Below are positions 1-6,928 of a DNA stretch of 31,745 nucleotides, piece by piece. The translations under genes were made by a program, and so were the position numbers. This DNA comes from Actinomycetes bacterium (GTDB taxonomy: Bacteria; Actinomycetota; Actinomycetes; Mycobacteriales; Mycobacteriaceae): NCBI GenBank assembly GCA_023416315.1, contig JAEZIA010000061.1, positions 1 through 31,745 on the forward strand, read 5' to 3'. How positions within the stretch are numbered: the first letter of the stretch is position 1; the number at the start of each line of letters is the position of its first letter. The notes beneath the pieces were generated by a model, which was not told where the DNA came from, made no database searches, and saw only the letters and a program-made list of their open reading frames with translations.

Positions 1-2
1 GT

Positions 3-956
3 GGCCAGCCCTTCGAGGTCTACTTGCAGGTGCTCGAGGAGATCGCCGCCCGTTGGGCCGCGGTGGCCGTGGCGGTCAGCGTGCACAGCCTGTCCTGCCA
101 TCCGCTGCTGATGTTCGGCACCGACGAACAGCGCGCCCAGTGGCTGCCGGGCATGCTGTCCGGCGCGCAGATCGGTGCCTACAGCCTCTCCGAACCGCAG
201 GCCGGTTCGGATGCCGCCGCTCTGCAGTGCAAAGCCACCCGGACCGACGCGGGCTACGTGATCAACGGTTCGAAAGCCTGGATCACCCATGGCGGGCGGG
301 CGGATTTCTACACCCTGTTTGCGCGGACCGGCGAGGGTGCCGGGTCGCGTGGGATTTCCTGTTTTCTCGTGCCCGGTGATCAACCGGGACTGAGCTTCGG
401 CAAGCCCGAGGAGAAAATGGGGCTGGCTGCGGTGCCGACGACGTCGGCGTTCTACGACAACGCCGTGGTCGATGCGGAACGGCGGATCGGCGCCGACGGT
501 CAGGGCCTGCAGATCGCGTTCAGCGCGCTGGACTCGGGCCGACTGGGTATCGCGGCGGTGGCGGTCGGCATCGCGCAGGCCGCCCTCGACGAGGCCTGCG
601 CCTACGCCAATGAGCGGACGACGTTCGGCCGCAAGATCATCGACCACCAGGGACTGGGCTTCCTGCTCGCCGATATGGCGGCCGCGGTGGCCAGTGCGCG
701 CGCCACCTATCTGGATGCCGCCCGCCGCCGGGATGCGGGCCGGCCGTACTCGCAGCAGGCCAGCGTCGCCAAGCTGGTGGCCACCGATGCGGCGATGAAG
801 GTGACCACCGATGCCGTCCAGGTTCTCGGTGGCGTCGGCTACACCCGCGACTACCGTGCCGAGCGCTTCATGCGGGAAGCCAAGATCACCCAGATCTTTG
901 AGGGGACCAACCAAATCCAGCGCCTGGTTATCGCTCGGGGTCTCACGACCACCTGA
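3..956 (+). CDS. Acyl-CoA dehydrogenase, 5' end outside window
   Basis: The frame is open from the first bases, so the start lies upstream. About 317 C-terminal residues of the FAD-dependent acyl-CoA dehydrogenase family are present, which oxidise an acyl-CoA to the 2-enoyl-CoA in beta-oxidation or amino-acid breakdown. Visible signatures are the YSLSEPQAGSDA segment (flavin/substrate region), NGSKAWITHGG, FGRKIIDHQGLGF, QVLGGVGYTRDY and the terminal IFEGTNQIQR. The glutamate of EGTNQIQ sits where short- and medium-chain enzymes carry their catalytic base. The substrate cannot be told from sequence. An inverted repeat follows at 991-1010, so the gene probably ends its own transcription unit before the pot operon. 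Confidence 0.93.
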   Translation, partial: GQPFEVYLQVLEEIAARWAAVAVAVSVHSLSCHPLLMFGTDEQRAQWLPGMLSGAQIGAYSLSEPQAGSDAAALQCKATRTDAGYVINGSKAWITHGGRADFYTLFARTGEGAGSRGISCFLVPGDQPGLSFGKPEEKMGLAAVPTTSAFYDNAVVDAERRIGADGQGLQIAFSALDSGRLGIAAVAVGIAQAALDEACAYANERTTFGRKIIDHQGLGFLLADMAAAVASARATYLDAARRRDAGRPYSQQASVAKLVATDAAMKVTTDAVQVLGGVGYTRDYRAERFMREAKITQIFEGTNQIQRLVIARGLTTT

Positions 957-990
957 TCAGAGTTACGATCCGTCCATCAACCCCCCTGGG

Positions 991-1010
991 ACGGCGCACC
1001 CATGCGCCGT
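991..1010 (+). terminator. Hairpin after the acyl-CoA dehydrogenase gene
   Basis: Perfect 8-bp arms ACGGCGCA and TGCGCCGT flank a CCCA loop, 34 bases after the stop codon. There is no T tract, as is common for mycobacterial intrinsic terminators, so termination is inferred from position and stem strength only. Confidence 0.45.
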
Positions 1011-1075
1011 GCAATCGAAAGCCGTGCCCTAAACCGGGTCACAACGAGCGATTCCATCGGAGAATTCAGAAATCG

Positions 1076-1151
1076 TTGCGGAATCGGTTGCGAAGAGCAC
1101 GCAAATCCGCAATCGTTTAGGGGCGGAGCCGACAGCTCGCTGTCCGTCGGC
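1076..1151 (+). other. Structured leader upstream of potA
   Basis: The gap before potA holds two potential hairpins. In the first, TTGCGGA (1076-1082) pairs with TCCGCAA (1106-1112), enclosing TTGCG (1088-1092) and CGCAA (1100-1104). In the second, GCCGACAG (1128-1135) pairs with CTGTCcgTCGGC (1140-1151), ending 10 bases before the ribosome binding site. They could form a regulatory leader, but I recognise no riboswitch class and saw no clear promoter. Confidence 0.25.
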
Positions 1152-1175
1152 CCGCGGGACTAAGGAGGACGGGCC

Positions 1176-2372
1176 CTGACCGACACCGGCGCCACCGCCA
1201 CCCAGCAAACCACCGGACAATCCGGACCACGACGCCCCGGCGGCGCGCCGGTCATCGAGATCGACCACGTCGTCAAGCGCTTCGAGGATTACATCGCCGT
1301 CGCCGACGCCGACTTCTCCATCGGCGCCGGCGAGTTTTTCTCCATGCTCGGACCATCCGGCTGCGGAAAGACCACCACCCTGCGGATGATCGCGGGCTTC
1401 GAGCAACCCACCGAGGGTGCGATTCGCCTCGAGGGCGTCGACGTCTCCCGGGTGCCCCCACACAAACGCAATGTCAACACCGTCTTCCAGCACTACGCGC
1501 TGTTCCCCCACATGACGGTGTGGGACAACGTGGCCTACGGTCCGCGCAGTCAGAAGAAAGACAAGGCGAAGATCAAGAAGAGCGTCGACGAGATGCTCGA
1601 CGTCGTCCGACTCACCGACTTCGCCCAGCGCAAGCCCGCCCAGCTCTCCGGTGGCCAGCAGCAGCGCGTCGCGCTGGCTCGCGCCCTGGTCAACTACCCC
1701 AGCGCGCTGCTGCTCGATGAGCCGCTCGGTGCGCTGGACCTCAAGCTGCGTCATGTCATGCAATTCGAACTCAAGCGCATCCAGCGCGAGGTCGGCATCA
1801 CGTTCGTGTACGTGACGCACGACCAGGAGGAAGCGCTCACGATGAGCGACCGCATCGCGGTGATGAACCAGGGCAATGTCGAGCAGATCGGCAGCCCGAC
1901 CGAGATCTACGACCGTCCCGCGACGGTTTTCGTGGCCGGCTTCATCGGCCAGGCCAATCTGTGGCACGGACGCCAGACCGGTCGCGCCAACCGCGACTTC
2001 GTCGAGGTCGAGGTGCTCGGCACCACACTCAAGGCCCGGCCCGGCGACACCACCATCGAACCCGGCGGCCAGGCCACCCTGATGGTCCGGCCCGAGCGGG
2101 TCCGCGTGTCGATGGATCGGCCAGAAGGCGACGTCGCGACCGTCGGCGCCAAGGTGGTCGACCTGACGTTCCAGGGCCCGGTACTGCGACTGTCGCTGGC
2201 CGCCGCCGACGACTCGCCGATCGTGGCGCACGTGGGTCCCGAGCAGAATCTGCCGCTGCTGCGCCCCGGCGACGACGTGTTCGTGGGCTGGGCTCCCGAC
2301 GCATCGCTCGTTTTGCCTGCGGCCGACATCCCGACCACCGAAGATCTCGAGGAGATGCTCGACGACTCCTAG
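1176..2372 (+). CDS. potA: Polyamine-type ABC transporter ATPase PotA, CTG start
   Basis: ATP-binding subunit of a spermidine/putrescine-type importer; 398 residues if started at CTG 1176. Walker A is GPSGCGKT (59-66), the Q-loop Q is about 105, the signature LSGGQ is 157-161, Walker B LLLDEP is 178-183 and the switch H about 215. A TOBE-like region fills the last 120 residues. Start choice: an in-frame TAA lies at 1161-1163, and no ATG, GTG or TTG occurs in frame before ATG 1344. That ATG lies just before Walker A, so starting there would remove the conserved first strands (VIEIDHVVKRF...). CTG 1176 has an excellent Shine-Dalgarno AAGGAGGA at 1162-1169 with 6-base spacing, and the first codons read (M)TDTGATAT. 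First gene of potA-D-B-C. The substrate could be another polyamine-like cation. Confidence 0.9.
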   Translation: MTDTGATATQQTTGQSGPRRPGGAPVIEIDHVVKRFEDYIAVADADFSIGAGEFFSMLGPSGCGKTTTLRMIAGFEQPTEGAIRLEGVDVSRVPPHKRNVNTVFQHYALFPHMTVWDNVAYGPRSQKKDKAKIKKSVDEMLDVVRLTDFAQRKPAQLSGGQQQRVALARALVNYPSALLLDEPLGALDLKLRHVMQFELKRIQREVGITFVYVTHDQEEALTMSDRIAVMNQGNVEQIGSPTEIYDRPATVFVAGFIGQANLWHGRQTGRANRDFVEVEVLGTTLKARPGDTTIEPGGQATLMVRPERVRVSMDRPEGDVATVGAKVVDLTFQGPVLRLSLAAADDSPIVAHVGPEQNLPLLRPGDDVFVGWAPDASLVLPAADIPTTEDLEEMLDDS

Positions 2373-2437
2373 AGTCCTGACCCCCGTTTCCGCGTTTCGC
2401 CCCTTCGACCTTCCCCCTACGAAAGGCATTACCGCAC

Positions 2438-3625
2438 ATGGCCACAGAGAACGCCCCCCGGATCCTTGCTTCGAACGCGTCCCGTCGCCGGTTCATCGGC
2501 GGCGGCGCCGCCGCCGCTGCCGCGCTGGTTCTCGGACCGTCGTTCCTCGCCGCGTGCGGCAAGTCCGACAACTCCAGCAGCGGCTCCAGCGCACCGGCCG
2601 CCCCGGCCGATGACGGCTCGCCGGCCACCGGCAAGCTGCGTGTGTCGAACTGGCCGCTGTACATGGCCGACGGTTTTGTCGCAGCGTTCCAGACCGCGAC
2701 CGGCCTGACGGTGGATTACAAAGAGGACTTCAACGACAACGAGGAGTGGTTCGCCAAGAACAAGGAGCCGCTGTCGCGCAAGCAGGACATCGGCGCCGAC
2801 CTGGTGGTGCCCACCCAGTTCCTGGCCCTGCGGCTCCACCAGCTCGGCTGGCTCAACCCGATCAGCGACGCGCGCTGGACCAACAAGAAGAACCTGCGTG
2901 CCGACCTGCTCAACCCCAAGGGGGACGAGGGCCGCAAGGTCACCGCGCCCTACATGTCGGGCATGACCGGCCTGGCCTACAACCGGGCGGCCACCGGGCG
3001 TGACATCACCACAATCGACGATCTGTGGGATCCGGCGTTCAAGGGCAAGATCAGCCTGCTCGCCGACACCCAGGACGGCCTCGGCATGATCATGCTCTCG
3101 CAGGGCGGTTCGGTCGAGGATCCGACCAGCGACGCGGTCAACAAGGCCGTCGGCCTGATCAAGGAGCAGAAGGACAAGGGGCAGATCCGCCGGTTCACCG
3201 GCAACGACTACGCCGACGATCTTGCGTCGGGCAACGTGGTTATCGCCCAAGCCTATTCGGGCGACGTGGTCCAGCTGCAGAAGGACAACCCGGACCTGAA
3301 ATTCGTCGTGCCGGACTCGGGCGGCACCACCTTCATCGACACGATGGTGATCCCCTACACCACGCAGAACCAGAAGGCGGCCGAGGAGTGGATCAACTAT
3401 GTCTACGACCGCGCCAACTACGCGAAGCTGGTCGCGCACACCCAGTACGTGCCGGTGTTGTCGGACATGACCGACGAACTGAACAAGATCGACCCGGCGC
3501 TGGCGGCCAACCCGCTGATCAACCCGCCGCAGGCCACCCTGGACAAGCTCAAGACCTGGGCTGCGCTGACCGACGAGCAGACCGCGGAGTTCAACAAGGC
3601 CTACGCCGAAGTCACCGGCGGCTGA
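2438..3625 (+). CDS. potD: Polyamine ABC transporter substrate-binding lipoprotein PotD
   Basis: Extracytoplasmic solute-binding protein of the PotD/PotF family, 395 residues. The N terminus has a twin-arginine motif (SRRRFIG, residues 15-21), a hydrophobic Ala/Leu stretch and a lipobox LAAC with the lipidated cysteine at 40. It is therefore likely a Tat-exported lipoprotein. A Ser/Ala/Pro linker (about 43-65) leads to the mature fold, beginning LRVSNWPLYMADGF, as in PotD-like proteins. It sits between the ATPase and permease genes, 65 bp after potA and only 3 bp before potB, so the four genes form one operon. Start at ATG 2438 is preceded by GAAAGG at 2422-2427. Polyamine specificity is inferred from family resemblance and gene order. 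Confidence 0.92.
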   Translation: MATENAPRILASNASRRRFIGGGAAAAAALVLGPSFLAACGKSDNSSSGSSAPAAPADDGSPATGKLRVSNWPLYMADGFVAAFQTATGLTVDYKEDFNDNEEWFAKNKEPLSRKQDIGADLVVPTQFLALRLHQLGWLNPISDARWTNKKNLRADLLNPKGDEGRKVTAPYMSGMTGLAYNRAATGRDITTIDDLWDPAFKGKISLLADTQDGLGMIMLSQGGSVEDPTSDAVNKAVGLIKEQKDKGQIRRFTGNDYADDLASGNVVIAQAYSGDVVQLQKDNPDLKFVVPDSGGTTFIDTMVIPYTTQNQKAAEEWINYVYDRANYAKLVAHTQYVPVLSDMTDELNKIDPALAANPLINPPQATLDKLKTWAALTDEQTAEFNKAYAEVTGG

Positions 3626-3628
3626 TCG

Positions 3629-4504
3629 ATGGCGGGAGTAGCCAGCAGTAACCGGCAGCGAAGCAAGCTCGCGCCCTATTTGATGATCCTGCCCGCGCTC
3701 GCGTACCTCGGGGTCTTCTATGTGGTGCCGTTCTACTCGCTGTTCCGCACATCGCTGTCGGAGATGGGCGGGTCGATCTACCTGCCGGAGCTCACGTTCA
3801 CGTGGAACTTCGGCAACTACGGCCATGCGCTGAGCGAGTACCGCGAGCAGATTCTGCGCTCGTTCGGGTACGCGCTGAGTGCGACGGTGCTGTGCATACT
3901 GCTGGCTTTCCCGCTCGCCTATGTCATCGCGTTCAAAGCGGGCCGGTACAAGAACCTGCTTCTGGGCCTGGTGATTCTGCCGTTCTTCGTGACGTTCCTG
4001 ATCCGCACGTTGGCGTGGAAGACCATCCTCGCCGACGACGGCTGGGTGGTCAGCGCGCTGGGCACCATCGGCCTGCTGCCATCGGAGGGGCGGTTGCTCT
4101 CGACCGGCTGGGCCGTCGTCGGCGGCCTGACCTACAACTGGATCATCTTCATGATCCTGCCGCTCTACGTCAGCCTGGAGAAGATCGACGCCCGGCTGCT
4201 GGAAGCCTCCCGCGATCTGTACGCCACCAACCGCAGGATGTTCGGGAAGGTCATCATGCCGTTGGCGATGCCCGGTGTGCTGGCCGGCAGCATGCTGGTC
4301 TTCATTCCGTCAGTCGGTGACTTCATCAACGCCGACTATCTGGGCAGCACTCAGACCAGGATGATCGGCAACGTCATCCAGAAGCAGTTCCTGGTGGTCA
4401 AGGACTACCCGGCGGCAGCCGCGCTGAGTTTCGTGCTGATGGCGCTGATTCTGGTCGGCGTGCTGCTCTACACGCGGGCGCTGGGCACGGAGGATCTGGT
4501 ATGA
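3629..4504 (+). CDS. potB: Polyamine ABC transporter permease PotB
   Basis: Inner-membrane permease subunit, 291 residues, with about six membrane segments. The first is near residues 13-33 (YLMILPALAYLGVFYVVPFYSLF). The cytoplasmic EAA-type loop, which contacts the ATPase, is recognisable around LLEASRDLYATNRRMFGKVIMPLAMPG (written here in parts: LLEASRDLYATN, then MFGKVIMPLAMPG). It pairs with potC as the second permease. The gene starts 3 bases after the potD stop, implying translational coupling. Its last bases contain a GGAGGA (4489-4494) that serves whatever starts at 4501. Confidence 0.92.
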   Translation: MAGVASSNRQRSKLAPYLMILPALAYLGVFYVVPFYSLFRTSLSEMGGSIYLPELTFTWNFGNYGHALSEYREQILRSFGYALSATVLCILLAFPLAYVIAFKAGRYKNLLLGLVILPFFVTFLIRTLAWKTILADDGWVVSALGTIGLLPSEGRLLSTGWAVVGGLTYNWIIFMILPLYVSLEKIDARLLEASRDLYATNRRMFGKVIMPLAMPGVLAGSMLVFIPSVGDFINADYLGSTQTRMIGNVIQKQFLVVKDYPAAAALSFVLMALILVGVLLYTRALGTEDLV

Positions 4505-4539
4505 CCGGCCAGCGAGCGGCGAAGGCGGATCGCGCATGA
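4501..4539 (+). CDS. Possible 12-codon bridging ORF between potB and potC
   Basis: ATG 4501 overlaps the potB stop as ATGA (4501-4504). The frame runs 12 codons (MTGQRAAKADRA), and its TGA at 4537-4539 overlaps the potC start as a second ATGA (4536-4539). A strong GGAGGA lies at 4489-4494, six bases before this ATG, whereas potC itself has only a weak GAAGGCGG-like site. The arrangement fits a ribosome-relay ORF that couples potC translation to potB, but chance is possible with so short a frame. No function is proposed for the peptide. Confidence 0.3.
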   Translation: MTGQRAAKADRA

Positions 4540-5399
4540 CGACCGAGGCCGGCGCCGCGATCGCGCAGACGATCGACCACGGCGGTCTGGCCAAGCCGGG
4601 GCGCAACATTCGCGGGAACTTCAAGCTCGGCGACGTGGCGCTGCGGGTCATCGCGGGCCTGGTGCTCGCCTATCTGTTCCTGCCGATCCTGGTGATCGTC
4701 GTCTTCTCGTTCAACAAGCCGGCGGGTAAGTTCAACTACACCTGGCAGGGCTTCACCCTGGACAACTGGGCGAACCCGTTCAAGTACCCGGCGCTGACCG
4801 AGGCGCTGAAGCTGAGCCTGAACGTCGCCGCGGTTTCGACGCTGATCTCCGTCGTTCTGGGCACGTTGGTCGCGATCGCCCTTGTGCGGCAACGGTTCCG
4901 CGGGAGCAAGGCGGTCGACACCTTTCTGGTTCTGCCGCTGACCTCTCCCGAGGTCGTGATGGGCGCGTCGCTGCTGACGCTGTTCCTGGACCTGAACTGG
5001 GCCACCGGCTACACCACGATCGTGATCGCCCACGTCGCCTTCGAGATCAGCTTCATCGCGATGACGGTGCGCGCCAGGATCCGCGGCTTCGACTGGACGC
5101 TGGAGGACGCCTCCCTGGATCTGGGTGCCGGGCCGGTCCGCACCTTCTTCCGGGTGACCCTGCCGCTGGTGGTGCCGGGCATCGTTGCGGCGGCGATGTT
5201 GTCGTTCGCGCTCTCGCTGGACGACTTCATCATCACCTACTTCGTCAGCGGCTCGACGGTGACCTATCCGCTGTACGTCAACGCGGCGGTGAAAGCGGCT
5301 GTGCCACCCCAGATCAACGTCCTGGCCACCGCGATCCTCGTCGTCAGCCTGATCCTGTTGGCCCTCGGCACGCTGTATCGGCGCAAACGCGACACCTGA
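4536..5399 (+). CDS. potC: Polyamine ABC transporter permease PotC
   Basis: Second permease subunit, 287 residues. A hydrophilic N-terminal extension of about 35 residues precedes the first membrane segment (VIAGLVLAYLFLPILVIVVF), followed by about five more. The conserved loop is LEDASLDLGAGPVRTFFRVT leading into LPLVVPGIVA, typical of PotC/PotI-type permeases. FALSLDDFIITYF near residue 225-237 is also characteristic of this family. Last gene of the potADBC operon; a GC-rich hairpin follows at 5408-5424. Start ATG 4536 overlaps the stop of a 12-codon ORF, so its translation may depend on upstream ribosomes. Confidence 0.92.
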   Translation: MTTEAGAAIAQTIDHGGLAKPGRNIRGNFKLGDVALRVIAGLVLAYLFLPILVIVVFSFNKPAGKFNYTWQGFTLDNWANPFKYPALTEALKLSLNVAAVSTLISVVLGTLVAIALVRQRFRGSKAVDTFLVLPLTSPEVVMGASLLTLFLDLNWATGYTTIVIAHVAFEISFIAMTVRARIRGFDWTLEDASLDLGAGPVRTFFRVTLPLVVPGIVAAAMLSFALSLDDFIITYFVSGSTVTYPLYVNAAVKAAVPPQINVLATAILVVSLILLALGTLYRRKRDT

Positions 5400-5407
5400 T
5401 CTCGGGG

Positions 5408-5424
5408 ACCGGCCGGTGGCCGGT
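5408..5424 (+). terminator. Hairpin at the end of the pot operon
   Basis: ACCGGCC and GGCCGGT form a perfect 7-bp stem with a 3-base loop, nine bases after the potC stop. No T tract follows, so terminator function is inferred. Confidence 0.4.
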
Positions 5425-5453
5425 GATTCCAGTGGATACGGCATCCTTGGCAG

Positions 5454-6110
5454 GTGGCCGTCGACGCGATACTGGAATCGATCCCGCCGCTGGCGGTGTA
5501 CCTGATCGTCGGCCTGATCATCGGACTGGAAAGCCTCGGCATCCCGCTGCCCGGCGAAATCGCCTTGGTGAGTGCGGCGCTGCTGGCCTCGCGGCACAGC
5601 CTCGACATCAATCCGCTGTGGGTGGGTGGTGCCGCCACCATCGGCGCGATCATCGGCGACTCGATCGGATACTCGATCGGCCGACGCTACGGAATGGGGT
5701 TGTTCGAACGGCTGGGTAGGCGATTTCCGAAGCACTTCGGCCCCGGCCATGTGGCGCTGGCCAAGCAGTTGTTCGCCCGGTGGGGTGTGTGGGCGGTGTT
5801 CTTCGGGCGCTTCATCGCGCTGCTGCGGATCCTCGCGGGCCCACTGGCCGGTGCGCTGCGGATGCGTTACGGCCGTTTCCTGGCCGCCAACGCCACCGGT
5901 GCCGTGTGCTGGGCCGGTGGCACCACCGCGGTGGTCTACTACCTCGGCTTGGCGGCCGAGAGATGGCTGGCGCGGTTCTCCTGGGTCGCGCTGGTCATCG
6001 CGATCATCGTCGGTGTCGGGATGACGCTGCTGCTGCGGGAGCGCACCCGCCACCTGATCGCCCAACTCGAGGCCGAACACGACTGGGAGACCCTGCGCAA
6101 GCACGAGTGA
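5454..6110 (+). CDS. DedA family membrane protein
   Basis: A 218-residue integral membrane protein of the DedA/VTT superfamily, members of which act in lipid scrambling or undecaprenyl-phosphate recycling. Visible features: a first membrane segment with LESLGIPLPGEIAL, where the acidic residue in PxPGE is a family hallmark; GAIIGDSIGYSIGRRYG; and the FFGRFIALLRILAGPLAG segment with conserved arginines (about residues 121-138). The last membrane segment (ALVIAIIVGVGMTLLL) is followed by a short charged tail. GTG 5454 is the most plausible start (MAVDAILESIPPLAVYL); its ribosome binding site is weak. Specific substrate unknown. It is followed immediately by the palindrome at 6113-6128, which belongs to the next gene's promoter. 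Confidence 0.88.
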   Translation: MAVDAILESIPPLAVYLIVGLIIGLESLGIPLPGEIALVSAALLASRHSLDINPLWVGGAATIGAIIGDSIGYSIGRRYGMGLFERLGRRFPKHFGPGHVALAKQLFARWGVWAVFFGRFIALLRILAGPLAGALRMRYGRFLAANATGAVCWAGGTTAVVYYLGLAAERWLARFSWVALVIAIIVGVGMTLLLRERTRHLIAQLEAEHDWETLRKHE

Positions 6111-6112
6111 GT

Positions 6113-6128
6113 TGGGGCAACTGCCCCA
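6113..6128 (+). promoter_or_regulatory. 16-bp palindrome, copy A, candidate operator
   Basis: TGGGGC-AACT-GCCCCA, perfect 6-bp arms with a 4-base spacer, ends 36 bases before ATG 6165. A related palindrome, TGAGGC-GATT-GCCTCA, lies at 8515-8530 and ends 35 bases before ATG 8566. The arm differences are compensatory. The LuxR-domain protein encoded between them is the obvious candidate binder (inference). If transcription starts at the ATG, the palindrome is centred near -44, a typical activator position. Confidence 0.6.
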
Positions 6129-6164
6129 TGACCGGAACCGGTGCGGGACGCCAGCATTGGTCCC

Positions 6165-6911
6165 ATGAGCACACCTCACAGCGCAGTCCACACCAACCAT
6201 CCACGTCTGCCGGCGGGCACCGACGACCGGGTCGGCGGATTCGGCATCATGGGTCTGCCGTTCGACACCGGGCACTATCTCGCCTACCGGGACTTCGGGG
6301 CATCCTCCTTCTCCCCCGCCTACCGCTCGGTGTGGCACCGCGACCCCGGCGGCCGCTGGACGTTCTACGCCACCACGCCCGCCGAGCAGAGTTGTTCGCG
6401 CTATTTCAGTTCGGCCACAACGGTTCCGGCGGTTGAGTGCGACATCACGACGACCTGGACCGATCCGTGGTCGTTGGTCATCACCATCCCCGGGCTGTTG
6501 CGGTGGACCGTCGGCATGCGCAGTACCCCGATCACGCGCGCGGTCAGCCTGCTCGGCCAGGCCATACCCGAAAGAGCCTGGGCCAGTGCGCCGGTGCTTG
6601 CGGGCATGGGACGAGTGGCCGGCCCGCTGCTGCGAACCGGCGAAATGCGGCTGACCGGGACCGCACCGAACGGCCAGCACTTCCGCGTGGCCCCGCGTCA
6701 GATCTGGGCGGTTCGGCGGTCCCGGGCGGTTCTCGGCGGCGCCAGCCTCGGCACGGTCGCGCGGCTGGCCACCCAGAGCCGACTGGCCGATTTCCGGTTG
6801 CCGCAACGCGGGTTGTGCGTGGTCGGCACCGCCCGCTTCGAGGGCTTTGATCCGTGCCGCCACGCCCCGGCGTCACACACCGCGCGAAGAGAACCCGTCA
6901 CCGCGTGCTAG
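6165..6911 (+). CDS. Hypothetical protein, possibly lipocalin-like
   Basis: 248 residues, not assigned to a named enzyme. The stretch GFGIMGLPFDTGHYLAYRDF followed by FSPAYRSVWHRDPGGRWTFY and a cluster PAEQSCSRYFSSA resembles the N-terminal half of CrtC/AttH-type lipocalin folds, but I cannot confirm it. No signal peptide or membrane segment is evident. ATG 6165 is preferred over GTG 6141 because the upstream palindrome then sits at the same distance as in the mddA promoter. A weak -10-like CAGCAT at 6152-6157 lies 7 bases before the ATG, suggesting a leaderless transcript. Its C-terminal ~20 residues are Arg/Pro/His-rich. The HD-GYP/LuxR regulator gene follows directly. Confidence 0.7.
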   Translation: MSTPHSAVHTNHPRLPAGTDDRVGGFGIMGLPFDTGHYLAYRDFGASSFSPAYRSVWHRDPGGRWTFYATTPAEQSCSRYFSSATTVPAVECDITTTWTDPWSLVITIPGLLRWTVGMRSTPITRAVSLLGQAIPERAWASAPVLAGMGRVAGPLLRTGEMRLTGTAPNGQHFRVAPRQIWAVRRSRAVLGGASLGTVARLATQSRLADFRLPQRGLCVVGTARFEGFDPCRHAPASHTARREPVTAC

Positions 6912-6928
6912 GGAGCACAATCGAGCAC

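Noticed and set aside
1076..1151. Leader hairpins considered as a known riboswitch for the pot operon
   Set aside because: No conserved core of a riboswitch class I know is visible; kept only as a structured leader.
4398..6863. 821-codon open frame on the minus strand antisense to potC, dedA and the hypothetical gene
   Set aside because: Composition is Arg/Gln/Gly/Asp-rich with no domain signal, and it is antisense to well-recognised genes. It is a high-GC frame artefact, as are 11652-13841 minus and 26236-28485 plus.
6854..6928. Longer N terminus for the HD-GYP/LuxR protein
   Set aside because: It would overlap the preceding gene by up to 58 bp and adds Arg/Pro-rich residues with no family resemblance.
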